Positions 18,299 through 28,901 of a DNA stretch of 64,000 nt are shown here, in pieces. The DNA is taken from NCBI GenBank assembly GCA_947495135.1, contig CANLXN010000006.1, positions 225,237-289,236 of the forward strand, given 5' to 3'. How positions within the stretch are numbered: the first letter of the stretch is position 1; every line of letters begins with the position of its first letter. Source of the DNA: an uncultured Flavobacteriaceae bacterium (GTDB lineage Bacteria > Bacteroidota > Bacteroidia > Flavobacteriales > Flavobacteriaceae). The notes beneath the pieces were generated by a model. It was not told where the DNA came from. It saw only the letters and a list, made by a program, of their open reading frames with translations, and made no database searches. Both the position numbers and the translations under genes were made by a program.

Positions 18299-18330
18299 TA
18301 GTATCTTTATCCATCTGTAAAAACAAAAAA

Positions 18331-20121
18331 ATGCAACAAAAAATAGCACTCCTCGTTGTCATGATCGCAACCGTTTTAGCTTGTAATGACACTGAAAAAG
18401 ATTCGAACGGTACCAGTGAAACCGAAATGAAATCGTTTGAAAGCCTTGTTAACAATTATTACGAAGATGGGTTAAAGCTTCAACCCTTAAACGCAACCTC
18501 GGCGGGAGATGACAGATACAACGATCTGTTTCCGAATCCGTTGGCCCCAGAACAGATTGAGCAGATGAAAAATTTCTATCAGTCTAACAAAGATGCACTT
18601 CAAAAATATGATTTAAAGAATCTCACCCAAAGCGAACAGATGACCCATGCAATTCTAAACTGGGAATGTGATATCAATTTGGAACATTTATCGTTTAAAA
18701 ATGATCAATACTTCCCCATAGACCAGATGTGGAGTCTCAACCTTATCATGGGGCAACTGGCTAGTGGAGATGGTTCACAACCTTTCAAAACAGTAGAAGA
18801 CTACGGCAATTGGATTTCTAGATTAGATGGATACATAGAATGGCTCGAAACGGCAGAGAGTAATCTTCGCGAGGGTATGACAGAAGGATATGTTTTACCC
18901 AAAAGTCTTATTAAAAAGGTAATTCCACAATTGGAAGCTATGACCGAGAAAGATTTAGAAAAGCATTTGTTTTATGGACCAATAAAAAAGTTTCCAGAGA
19001 ATTTTACTCAACAGCAGAAGGATGCTTTAGTAAAGACCTATTCAGATAAAATCAACAACGAAATTATTCCTGCTTATCAAAAACTAGTTGCTCTAATGAA
19101 AGGATCATACATGGACGCGGGGAGAACTACCTCTGGGATTACGGGAATTCCGAACGGGGCTAACTATTACAAACATCAAATCAAGAAATATACTACCACT
19201 AATATGACGGCAGAGGAGATCCATCAATTAGGACTAAGTGAGGTAGCTCGAATTCTTTCTGAAATGGAACAAATAAAAGACTCTGTTGGCTATAAAGGAG
19301 ATATGAAATCGTTCTTCAATTTTGTAAGAGAAAACAAAGAACTTATGCCTTTTACAGAACCTCAAATGGTGATCGATAATTTCAATGCTATCCATGAGCG
19401 TATGAAGCCACAGATTGAAAAGCTCTTCGATGTCAAACCAAAAACTCCTTTTGAAGTACGAAGAACGGAAGCCTTTAGAGAGAAGTCTTCTAGTGCCGAA
19501 TACAATCCGGGATCTGTAGATGGAACTCGCCCAGGGATCTTTTATGTGCCTATTCCAGACGCGGCGGCATATAATGTATACGGTGACGAATCACTGTTTT
19601 TACACGAGGCTATTCCGGGTCATCATTACCAAATTTCTCTATCTCAGGAGAGTACCAATTTGCCTAAGTTTAGAAAAACCCTTTGGTATAGCGGCTATGG
19701 AGAAGGTTGGGCTTTGTATAGCGAATCCCTCGGAAAAGAATTAGGATTGTACACAGACCCATACCAATACTTCGGAATGCTCGGGGCCGAAATGCATAGA
19801 GCCATTCGTTTGGTGGTGGATACTGGTTTACATGCTAAAGGATGGACCCGAGAACAGGCGATCCAATACAGCTTAGATAATGAAGCTGAAAGTGAAGCGA
19901 GTATTATTTCGGAGATTGAGAGATATATGGCCAATCCCGGACAGGCGTTATCTTATAAAATTGGTCAGTTAAAAATTCGTGAGCTACGTGCAAAAGCAGA
20001 AAAGGAGCTTGGAGACCAATTTGACATAGGAGTTTTTCACAACGAAGTACTAGAAACTGGTTGTGTTCCCTTAGCGCTCTTAGAAGATAAGATTGATCGT
20101 TGGATTGCTTCCAATAAATAA
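18331..20121 (+). CDS. DUF885 family lipoprotein, putative metallopeptidase
   Basis: Protein of 596 aa. The signal peptide ends at VLAC, a lipobox, followed by acidic residues, so it is an envelope lipoprotein. The DUF885 signature HEAIPGHHYQ begins at H425, an HExxxGHH metal-site pattern, and GEGWALYSESLG follows with a likely third ligand. The family is predicted to be zinc peptidases, which is inference rather than proof. It sits 32 bases after the GNAT gene and 23 bases before the pseudouridine synthase in the same orientation. Confidence 0.88.
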   Translation: MQQKIALLVVMIATVLACNDTEKDSNGTSETEMKSFESLVNNYYEDGLKLQPLNATSAGDDRYNDLFPNPLAPEQIEQMKNFYQSNKDALQKYDLKNLTQSEQMTHAILNWECDINLEHLSFKNDQYFPIDQMWSLNLIMGQLASGDGSQPFKTVEDYGNWISRLDGYIEWLETAESNLREGMTEGYVLPKSLIKKVIPQLEAMTEKDLEKHLFYGPIKKFPENFTQQQKDALVKTYSDKINNEIIPAYQKLVALMKGSYMDAGRTTSGITGIPNGANYYKHQIKKYTTTNMTAEEIHQLGLSEVARILSEMEQIKDSVGYKGDMKSFFNFVRENKELMPFTEPQMVIDNFNAIHERMKPQIEKLFDVKPKTPFEVRRTEAFREKSSSAEYNPGSVDGTRPGIFYVPIPDAAAYNVYGDESLFLHEAIPGHHYQISLSQESTNLPKFRKTLWYSGYGEGWALYSESLGKELGLYTDPYQYFGMLGAEMHRAIRLVVDTGLHAKGWTREQAIQYSLDNEAESEASIISEIERYMANPGQALSYKIGQLKIRELRAKAEKELGDQFDIGVFHNEVLETGCVPLALLEDKIDRWIASNK

Positions 20122-20144
20122 TTTAGACTAAAAGTTAAGTTAAA

Positions 20145-21026
20145 ATGTCGGTACCATCGCATTCGTTAAGAATTGAAACTCATTTGGTTCCTCCATTGGA
20201 CCAAAAGAAGCGGCTACAAGAATACGCGGTGGGAATTTTTAGAACTATCAATTCGCGCGCAGGGATTAAAAAAGTGATCAAAAAGGGGCTGATTTTGGTT
20301 AATTCTGAAAAAGGTTATACCGGAGATTGGATTACAGGAGGGGAAACGATCGAGCTTTATGAACCTGCAAACACGAAAAAGCCAATTTTAGATCTTTCGT
20401 TAGAAGTAGTTTACGAAGACGAATACTTGGCAATTATATCGAAACCTGCTGGTGTTTTAGTGAGTGGAAATAAGCGTTTTACCATTGAAAATGCTTTACC
20501 TTATAATCTAAAAAGAAGCAAGCAAGCCGATGCTTTAAAGCGACCAGAACCTATTCATCGTTTGGATTACCCCACTACCGGTGCACTACTCGTAGGAAAA
20601 ACAGTAAGTGTAGTAACCCAACTCAATAAGTTATTCGAGGAAAGAGCCATTAATAAAATATATCATGCTGTTGCCATTGGTACAATAAAAGACACAGGAG
20701 TTATAACGGAGGCCATTGATGAAAAGGAATGTAAGTCGGAGTTCAAAAAACTGTTTACCATTGCTTCGGAAAGGTTCGAATGTTTGAATTTGTTAGAATT
20801 GAAACCACACACAGGACGGAGGCACCAATTGCGCCGGCATTTATCTGGAATTGGGAATCCGATCTTAGGGGACGCTTTATATGGTACAGAAGAACTCCTA
20901 TTGAAAGGAAACGGACTGTATTTACATGCTTCCTCACTTCAGTTTACGCATCCTATCACCACTAAAGATGTGGCGGTGGTAGTTCCTCTTCCGAAGAAAT
21001 TTATGAGGTTATTTCCGAGCTACTAA
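20145..21026 (+). CDS. RluA-family RNA pseudouridine synthase
   Basis: Protein of 293 aa. Residues ~20-75 form an S4-like RNA-binding domain (RLQEYAVGIFRTINSRAG...GLILVN), and the catalytic domain begins with IISKPAGVLVSG. The catalytic aspartate is D141 in HRLDYPTTGALLV, where the usual TSG is TTG. The C-terminal LKPHTGRRHQLRRHL matches the family. It converts uridine to pseudouridine in rRNA or tRNA; the target site cannot be assigned because RluA, RluC and RluD types differ subtly. It is the last gene before the structured element B and the rplS promoter. Confidence 0.9.
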   Translation: MSVPSHSLRIETHLVPPLDQKKRLQEYAVGIFRTINSRAGIKKVIKKGLILVNSEKGYTGDWITGGETIELYEPANTKKPILDLSLEVVYEDEYLAIISKPAGVLVSGNKRFTIENALPYNLKRSKQADALKRPEPIHRLDYPTTGALLVGKTVSVVTQLNKLFEERAINKIYHAVAIGTIKDTGVITEAIDEKECKSEFKKLFTIASERFECLNLLELKPHTGRRHQLRRHLSGIGNPILGDALYGTEELLLKGNGLYLHASSLQFTHPITTKDVAVVVPLPKKFMRLFPSY

Positions 21027-21029
21027 TTC

Positions 21030-21120
21030 GCGTTAGGGATTGAATACGCTACCGTGTAGCGATGAAAGCCCGGCCATTCGTAGCTCAAGGTACGCAGAGC
21101 GAAGGAGGGAAACGCCCTAG
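21030..21120 (+). repeat. Structured intergenic element, copy B
   Basis: GCGTT (21030-21034) can pair with AACGC (21111-21115), equivalent to GCATT/AATGC of copy A at 5328 but with a compensatory A-T to G-C change. AGGGATTG follows the 5' strand as in A, and GAAAGCCCGG (21064-21073) is the shared internal block. Hairpins are a perfect CGCTAC/GTAGCG stem with a 3-nt loop (21047-21061) and a GCTC/GAGC stem (about 21081-21101). It lies between the RluA gene and the rplS promoter and could act as terminator, RNA or REP-like element. Confidence 0.6.
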
Positions 21121-21157
21121 TACTTAGAAGGATGTTCAACAAAAAAACGTTTATCAC

Positions 21158-21187
21158 TTGCGCTTTAAATAAAAACTCCTATTTTTG
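21158..21187 (+). promoter_or_regulatory. Promoter of rplS
   Basis: TTG at 21158-21160, 19-bp spacer, TATTTTTG at 21180-21187: an almost ideal flavobacterial promoter. Transcription should begin near 21194, giving a leader of about 65 nt. Confidence 0.85.
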
Positions 21188-21193
21188 CACTCG

Positions 21194-21259
21194 CTTTTAC
21201 ACCAACCTCTGGCGAGAGACGCGAATGTTGCTGTAAACTAAATTAGAAAATCAATAAAG
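21194..21259 (+). promoter_or_regulatory. Structured 5' leader of rplS, candidate L19 autoregulatory leader
   Basis: TTTACA (21196-21201) pairs with TGTAAA (21232-21237), then CAAC (21203-21206) with GTTG (21227-21230) across a C-C mismatch. A CTCT-GGCG-AGAG hairpin (21207-21218) sits inside, with ACGCGAAT unpaired on the 3' side. Ribosomal-protein leaders upstream of L19 have been described computationally in Flavobacteria, and this position and fold are compatible. Feedback by L19 is inferred. Confidence 0.65.
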
Positions 21260-21610
21260 ATGGAAGCGTTAGTAAAATTTGTTCAAGACGAATTTGTAAC
21301 AAAAAAAGATTTCCCTGAGTTTGGAGCTGGAGACACTATTACAGTGTACTACGAAATCCGTGAAGGTGAAAAAACAAGAACTCAGTTTTTTAGAGGAGTT
21401 GTTATTCAAGTAAAAGGAACTGGATTAACCAAAACTTTTACAATTAGAAAAATGTCTGGTACTGTAGGTGTAGAGCGTATCTTCCCAATAAACTTACCAG
21501 CATTACAGAAAGTTGAAGTGAATAAAAGAGGTGCGGTTCGTAGAAAGCGTATCTACTACTTTAGAGGTCTTACTGGTAAAAAAGCCAGAATCAAAGAAAA
21601 AAGACACTAG
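21260..21610 (+). CDS. rplS: 50S ribosomal protein L19
   Basis: Protein of 116 aa, the normal size, located at the 30S-50S interface of the ribosome. Signature blocks are PEFGAGDTITVYYEIREG, GVVIQVKGTGLTKTFTIRK and GVERIFPINLPALQKVEV, and the basic tail ends LTGKKARIKEKRH. It has its own promoter, a folded leader and a strong terminator, so it is an independent unit rather than part of a trmD operon. Confidence 0.98.
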   Translation: MEALVKFVQDEFVTKKDFPEFGAGDTITVYYEIREGEKTRTQFFRGVVIQVKGTGLTKTFTIRKMSGTVGVERIFPINLPALQKVEVNKRGAVRRKRIYYFRGLTGKKARIKEKRH

Positions 21611-21630
21611 TAGTTTCAAACTATACAATA

Positions 21631-21660
21631 AAAGGCGATCCAAATGGATCGCCTTTTTTA
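21631..21660 (+). terminator. Terminator after rplS
   Basis: Perfect stem AAAGGCGATCC/GGATCGCCTTT with an AAAT loop, running into Ts, starting 20 bases after the stop codon. Confidence 0.92.
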
Positions 21661-21691
21661 TTGACAATTGTTAATAACCTAGGTTCATAAG

Positions 21692-21720
21692 TTGTTAATA
21701 CTAAATGCATTATAAATTTG
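21692..21720 (+). promoter_or_regulatory. Promoter of the candidate non-coding RNA
   Basis: TTG at 21692-21694, 18-bp spacer and TAAATTTG at 21713-21720, matching the flavobacterial consensus. The next annotated ORF starts more than 420 bases downstream, beyond a terminator. Confidence 0.65.
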
Positions 21721-21726
21721 GCAAAC

Positions 21727-22054
21727 ACCTTCTTCTTCTTGTATATTTATACCATCAAAGTGAGACAATCATTGAGATAATAAAGTAACGTTCTTTATTT
21801 AGCTTTCTGGACTTGTTTGAAATAGCAGCGACTTTAGAGTTGTAACTACTAGAGAAAAGGAAGTTGGAAATGTGATTTACAGAATACAGATTGGTTAACG
21901 TCAATAAGTTCGAATAAAACACATTCCATTGAAACAAATCACGATCGCAGGTATATAATAAACTTGCAGTATTCTGCCCGAGGCAGTTGATCGGTAACGA
22001 TGTGTTTCACAAGAAGCCATAGTATTACGTTTACGTAGTGTTATGGCTTTTCTT
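21727..22054 (+). ncRNA. Candidate structured non-coding RNA (~330 nt)
   Basis: The segment is bounded by a consensus promoter and a strong hairpin terminator and has no credible ORF. The ends pair: CTTCTTGT (21735-21742) with ACAAGAAG (22009-22016). Stacked on this is a long imperfect helix: GAAACA/TGTTTC (21931-21936/22003-22008), ATC/GAT, then CGATC/GATCG (21942-21946/21989-21993), capped by CTGCC-CGA-GGCAG (21974-21986). A 5' hairpin ATAAAG/CTTTAT lies at 21780-21798. The conserved blocks of RNase P RNA and tmRNA are absent. A 6S-like RNA or a lineage-specific RNA is possible; the identity is unresolved. Confidence 0.6.
22014..22054 (+). terminator. Terminator of the candidate non-coding RNA
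   Basis: AAGCCATA (22014-22021) pairs with TATGGCTT (22042-22049); the stem continues inward through ACG/CGT with several G-T pairs and is followed by TTTTCTT. Its 5' arm overlaps the 3' strand of the closing helix of the RNA. Confidence 0.75.
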
Positions 22055-22142
22055 GCGTTTTGAAGACAACACGGGCTAAAATCATTATTAATTGACGTTC
22101 ATTTTGTTTATATTGTAACTAAATAAAATGAATTAATTTTTT

Positions 22143-22847
22143 ATGATACGAATTCTCTTCTCCGTAATTACCTGTCTTTCTACATTTGCTGTATTTGGAC
22201 AAGGCTATGAGGCTTATGTCAAACTTCAGGTTAGACAAATTGAAATTAATCAAATCACAGAATCGTTTGGATTAACCGATGAGCAATTTCAAAAATTACA
22301 GGGATCACCATACGCCAACGAAGAATTTGCTCCAGGATCTGTTTTTAAAGAAAACGAGCTAGCCACCAAAAATGTCCAACTGAGATATAATATCTATTCG
22401 GATGAAATGGAGGTTCAAAATAGAGCTACACCCAATTCTATTGGGGCATTAAAGAAAGAAGAAGATCTTTTTGTTAAAATTGGTTTTCAATTATACACAT
22501 ATGTTCCGTTTGAAGGGTCTGTTGAAAAAGGACACTACTTCAACATAGTTTCCAGCCAGAAAGAGTTTAGTCTATACAAAAAAACAGAGGCTCGATTTGT
22601 TCCTCCTAAAGCTGCAAAAACATCTTATCAGACCCAAAAACCGGCAAGATTTACTGAAAAAAACACTTACTACCTCGTTTCTCAAGACGAACGATTTTAC
22701 GAGTTACCTCCTAAAAAATCAAAAATTATTGATGTAATGAGCGTTAGAGAGAAAGAGATCAAAGCATACATAAAAAGGAGCAGATTAGATTTAAGCGATG
22801 AGAAAGATCTAGTAAAATTGGTGACTTACTACAATTCAATTTTATAA
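22143..22847 (+). CDS. Secreted protein of unknown function
   Basis: Protein of 234 aa with a signal peptide (MIRILFSVITCLSTFAVFGQ) and no lipobox. I recognise no family. The mature part starts GYEAYVKLQVRQIEINQIT and is mixed alpha/beta, rich in Lys and Glu, with a basic middle (residues ~150-200) and a helical C-terminus. No catalytic motif is apparent. It likely functions in the periplasm or outside the cell. It lies between the candidate ncRNA and icd and is separated from both by control signals, so it is probably transcribed alone. Confidence 0.7.
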   Translation: MIRILFSVITCLSTFAVFGQGYEAYVKLQVRQIEINQITESFGLTDEQFQKLQGSPYANEEFAPGSVFKENELATKNVQLRYNIYSDEMEVQNRATPNSIGALKKEEDLFVKIGFQLYTYVPFEGSVEKGHYFNIVSSQKEFSLYKKTEARFVPPKAAKTSYQTQKPARFTEKNTYYLVSQDERFYELPPKKSKIIDVMSVREKEIKAYIKRSRLDLSDEKDLVKLVTYYNSIL

Positions 22848-22980
22848 TCACTTCTAACTTTACGCGCATACTATGCTGCTAAAGGCTGTTCTTAAGAAGT
22901 TTTAGACCCAGCTATTTTCTGTGAAAACCAGAAACCTAAAATTGTACACCATCCAATTTTTAAACCCTTTTCCAATTCCT

Positions 22981-22988
22981 TATCTTTG
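22981..22988 (+). promoter_or_regulatory. Candidate -7 box for icd
   Basis: TATCTTTG matches TAnnTTTG, 68 bases before the icd ATG. The expected -33 position holds only a T-run (TTTT), so the promoter is incomplete by eye. Confidence 0.5.
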
Positions 22989-23032
22989 CCAACCGCATAC
23001 GCAATTCTGGATTTGCTTATGCTTTATAATAA

Positions 23033-25285
<2,253 letters not shown>

Positions 25286-25306
25286 GGAAAATACTTTTGG
25301 TTACTT

Positions 25307-25338
25307 AAAGCCCCTCTTTCTTCGAAGAGGGGCTTTTT
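25307..25338 (+). terminator. Terminator after icd
   Basis: Perfect stem AAAGCCCCTCTT/AAGAGGGGCTTT (25307-25318/25325-25336) with a 6-nt loop, followed by Ts. Confidence 0.93.
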
Positions 25339-25446
25339 ATATAGCTACCACAAAATATGTTGTAAGTTAATTCTTATAAAAAGTAATGATGCGGGAATCA
25401 TAAAATTAGTACCTTATCGTATTAATAATCAACCACACAAGCTATT

Positions 25447-26412
25447 ATGAAAAAACTATTACTCCTTTCCCTCATCACTCTTTTTACCTACAGTATCTCT
25501 TTCGCTCAAATTCCTCTAGATGGATTAGTAGGCTACTACAAACTGAATGAAGGGAGCTATGTAGATGAAACCGAATCGAACCTCGATCTTGAAAGTGCAA
25601 ATATTGGTGGAGTCCTATTACCCGTTGAAGATCGCTTTGGCGAAGAAAATGGCGCTCTTCTCTTTGCTAACGAATATTTAAACCTCGCTTCAAACCCAAA
25701 TGCTTTTAATTTTGATGACGACAGTACCTTCTCCATCTGCGGATGGTTTAAACTGGGCACCAGTGTACCAGATTGGACTGGTTTGTTTAATAACTGGGCC
25801 GGTTTTGATATTGGAGGATACTATCTCGGAATTAATCCAGCTGGACAATTATTGAGATGGAATGTTAACTTGGGAGGAACACCTATAGATTCAGATCCTA
25901 TTCCAATTGGATCATGGACACATGTGGTCGTTTTATATGATGGTGTCGACGCGAAAATGTATATCAACGGAGTTTTAGCTGGAACAGAAACCTACGGTGT
26001 AGGTATTTTGCCGAGTAATCTTCCGTTCTCTGTTGGAGCGCAAGCCGACTTACCAACATTGCAATTTGCCGGAGAATTAGACGATATCTTAGTTTACGAT
26101 CGAGCTTTAACTGAATCTGAAGTAACAGATATTTTTGTAGTATTGTCTATTGAAGATGTCGAAAAGTTTTCTGCAGAAATACAGCTTGCTCCTAACCCTA
26201 CCGTCAACACCTTTTCCATTAATTACAATCGGACACTTGGAACCATAACATCTTATTCAGTAGTAGACGTCCTCGGAAAAACTATTATTGCAGGTAAACT
26301 TAAGCCATTAACAAACGAGATAGATTTAACGCCTTACAATACGGGCACTTACTTTGTCAACTTCACAACAATCGATGGCCTAACTGTAACAAAGAGAATA
26401 GTGAAAAATTAA
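25447..26412 (+). CDS. Secreted LamG-domain protein with T9SS sorting domain
   Basis: Protein of 321 aa. Signal peptide MKKLLLLSLITLFTYSISFAQ; residues ~28-225 form a concanavalin A-like LamG/pentraxin jelly roll with GYYKLNEGS, FSICGWFKLG, GSWTHVVVLYDG and DDILVYDRALTESEV, the standard LamG landmarks. Residues ~240-321 are a T9SS type A domain, with LAPNPTVNTFSI at the start and KRIVKN at the end. No catalytic domain is attached, so it is probably a carbohydrate-binding or adhesive surface protein; the ligand is unknown. A strong terminator follows and separates it from the TonB-dependent receptor. Confidence 0.85.
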   Translation: MKKLLLLSLITLFTYSISFAQIPLDGLVGYYKLNEGSYVDETESNLDLESANIGGVLLPVEDRFGEENGALLFANEYLNLASNPNAFNFDDDSTFSICGWFKLGTSVPDWTGLFNNWAGFDIGGYYLGINPAGQLLRWNVNLGGTPIDSDPIPIGSWTHVVVLYDGVDAKMYINGVLAGTETYGVGILPSNLPFSVGAQADLPTLQFAGELDDILVYDRALTESEVTDIFVVLSIEDVEKFSAEIQLAPNPTVNTFSINYNRTLGTITSYSVVDVLGKTIIAGKLKPLTNEIDLTPYNTGTYFVNFTTIDGLTVTKRIVKN

Positions 26413-26455
26413 ATCAATTTAGACCATATTGATCCCGATCTATTTTCTAATAAAG

Positions 26456-26490
26456 AAAAAAAAAGCAACTTCACTGGTTGCTTTTTTTTT
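26456..26490 (+). terminator. Terminator between the LamG gene and the TonB-dependent receptor
   Basis: AAAAAGCAAC/GTTGC stem with an A-run on one side and ten Ts on the other; the A-run and T-run also pair, so it may work in both directions. An in-frame ATG at 26429 lies before it, which argues against that start for the receptor. Confidence 0.88.
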
Positions 26491-26533
26491 ATTACAATTA
26501 ATTCTCCTTAATTTTAAAAAAACTACAAACATC

Positions 26534-28900
26534 TTGAATAAAACTCTTCTCGCATTCCTTGTTTTTGCAACAAGTTTGCTCTCCGCCCAAGAAAAATTTA
26601 CCTTAAGTGGAACCGTATCTGAAGAAGCTACAGGTGAAACATTAATAGGCGTAAACGTAATTATTCCTTCTCTGCAAACCGGAGCCATCACCAACGAATA
26701 TGGATTCTACTCGATTACACTTCCTAGCGGAGATTACGAGGTAATCTATAGCAGCTTGGGGTTTGCTTCAAAAAAAATTAATATTTCTCTCACCCAAAGC
26801 ATAAATCAAAATGTATTTATGGCTGCAGACACAGAGCAACTTGACGAAGTAGTTATTTCGACAGATATAGAAAGAGCTAGCATAAAAGCCCCACAAATGA
26901 GTGTTAACTCACTAACAGCCGGAACCATCAAGAATATTCCTGTGGTACTAGGCGAGGCAGATGTAATTAAATCTATTTTATTACTGCCGGGAGTTACCAA
27001 TGCTGGAGAAGGAGCTTCTGGGTTTAACGTGCGTGGTGGTGCAGTGGATCAAAACCTCATCTTACTAGACGAGGCTACCATTTTTAATTCTTCACACCTC
27101 TTCGGATTCTTTTCAGTTTTCAATCCAGACGCTATTAAAGATGTTAAATTGTTTAAAGGAGGAATTCCTGCCAGATACGGAGGGCGCGTCTCATCTGTTT
27201 TAGAGATATTTCAGAAAGAAGGTAATAGCAAAGAATTAAAATTAAATGGAGGAATTGGACTTGTGGCTAGTAGACTTCTCGCTGAAGGTCCTATTGTTAA
27301 AGACAAAGGAGCTTTTCTTGTAGGTGGACGGGCTTCGTATGCGCACCTCTTTCTACCCTTATTCGACGTAGATAACCGGGCGTATTTCTATGACCTCAAT
27401 ACCAAACTAAATTATAGAATTAACGAAAAAAACAATGTGTTTTTATCTGGTTACTTCGGTAGAGATGTCTTCGATGTGAGTGATAGCTTTTCAAATACCT
27501 ACGGGAATGCTGTTGTTAATTTTAGATGGAATCATATTTTTTCCGATAAATTATTCTCCAACCTTTCGCTTATTTACTCGGACTATTTTTACGGACTTGA
27601 ACTCGATTTCGTGGGGTTTGAATGGAACTCCGGAATCCAAAATTTCAACCTCAAATACGATTTAAAACATTATTTATCTGATAAACTTCAGGTAAACTAT
27701 GGAATCAACAATATTTATTACAGTTTCAACCCAGGTAAGATAAAACCAAATGATAGTGAATCTGGTATTATAGAAGATCAACTTACCAAAAAATACGCCA
27801 ACGAATTTGCTGCCTACGTGGATATCGAACATGACATCACCTCTAAACTTAGTATGCAATACGGACTTAGACTTAGTCATTTTATTCGTTTTGGGCAGGA
27901 TGAATTTAATGTATACGCAGATAACAATCCGGTTGTTTTTGATCCCCTTTTACTTATTTATCAGGGAGCAGATCCTGTAAATGTAATTAACTCAAGTAGA
28001 AGCGATCAATTGGCATCCTACACTAACTTTGAACCAAGAGTATCGATGTCTTATGCTTTCAATGACGACACTTCAATTAAGGCCAGTTACACGAGACTTT
28101 CACAATATTTACATTTACTCTCCAATACCAGTTCTCCCACCCCACTTGATGTATGGACGCCCAGCGGGCCTTTTGTTAAACCACAATTATTAGATCAATA
28201 CGCTTTTGGCTTCTTTAAGAACATTTTAGACGGAGATTATACCATCGAATCTGAAGTATACTACAAAGACATTCAAAACAGAATTGATTATATCGACGGA
28301 GCTAACTTGATCGCCAACGATAACATTGAACAAGTAATCCTAAATGGAGAGGCAAGATCTTACGGATTGGAATTTCTACTTCGGAAAAACACCGGTAAAC
28401 TTCAAGGTTGGCTGGCCTATACCTTATCGAAGTCTGAGCAACGTACTCCGCCTCGAAACGAAAATGAGATAGGAATCAATAGTGGCGAATGGTACAATAC
28501 TCCATATGATAGGCCACATGATATTTCTGTTTATGGAAACTACGAACTAAATAAAAAATGGAGCTTTAATACTAATTTCATCTTTCAAACTGGTCGTCCT
28601 ACTAACTATCCAATTGGTCAATTTGAAATCCAAGGGGTTGTTGTTCCATATTTCGGTCTAAGAAATGTAGAACGCCTACCGGCTTATCATAGAATAGACG
28701 TATCTGCAGTACTAACTCCTAGAAAAAATAAAGACCGAAAGTGGCAAAGTGAATGGGTGTTTAGTATTTACAATCTCTATAACAGAAGAAATGCCGCCTC
28801 TATTAACTTTAGAGAAAATGAAGAAACCGGAAATAATGAAGCGATAAGAACCTCTATCTTTGGAATTGTTCCCGCCGTTACTTATAACTTTAAATTTTAA
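26534..28900 (+). CDS. TonB-dependent outer-membrane receptor with carboxypeptidase-like regulatory N-domain
   Basis: Protein of 788 aa if started at the TTG at 26534, which gives a clean signal peptide (NKTLLAFLVFATSLLSAQ). The longer frame from 26429 reads through a terminator and is rejected. After the signal, residues ~22-105 form a CarboxypepD_reg-like domain (LSGTVSEEATGETLIGVNV), then a plug domain with LLPGVTNAGEGASGFNVRGG and ARYGGRVSSVLEI, then a 22-strand barrel ending in aromatic F (VTYNFKF). It imports an unidentified substrate using TonB energy. The three DUF4249 lipoprotein genes directly downstream are probably its surface partners; SusD is absent. Confidence 0.92.
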   Translation: MNKTLLAFLVFATSLLSAQEKFTLSGTVSEEATGETLIGVNVIIPSLQTGAITNEYGFYSITLPSGDYEVIYSSLGFASKKINISLTQSINQNVFMAADTEQLDEVVISTDIERASIKAPQMSVNSLTAGTIKNIPVVLGEADVIKSILLLPGVTNAGEGASGFNVRGGAVDQNLILLDEATIFNSSHLFGFFSVFNPDAIKDVKLFKGGIPARYGGRVSSVLEIFQKEGNSKELKLNGGIGLVASRLLAEGPIVKDKGAFLVGGRASYAHLFLPLFDVDNRAYFYDLNTKLNYRINEKNNVFLSGYFGRDVFDVSDSFSNTYGNAVVNFRWNHIFSDKLFSNLSLIYSDYFYGLELDFVGFEWNSGIQNFNLKYDLKHYLSDKLQVNYGINNIYYSFNPGKIKPNDSESGIIEDQLTKKYANEFAAYVDIEHDITSKLSMQYGLRLSHFIRFGQDEFNVYADNNPVVFDPLLLIYQGADPVNVINSSRSDQLASYTNFEPRVSMSYAFNDDTSIKASYTRLSQYLHLLSNTSSPTPLDVWTPSGPFVKPQLLDQYAFGFFKNILDGDYTIESEVYYKDIQNRIDYIDGANLIANDNIEQVILNGEARSYGLEFLLRKNTGKLQGWLAYTLSKSEQRTPPRNENEIGINSGEWYNTPYDRPHDISVYGNYELNKKWSFNTNFIFQTGRPTNYPIGQFEIQGVVVPYFGLRNVERLPAYHRIDVSAVLTPRKNKDRKWQSEWVFSIYNLYNRRNAASINFRENEETGNNEAIRTSIFGIVPAVTYNFKF

Positions 28901-28901
28901 A

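Noticed and set aside
21755..21937. 60-codon minus-strand frame in the rplS downstream gap
   Set aside because: No start signal, hydrophobic and low-complexity, and it lies inside the paired region proposed as an RNA.
21961..22010. Possible tRNA from the GC-richer stem-loop segment
   Set aside because: The stems do not form an acceptor/D/anticodon/T arrangement and there is no T-loop consensus.
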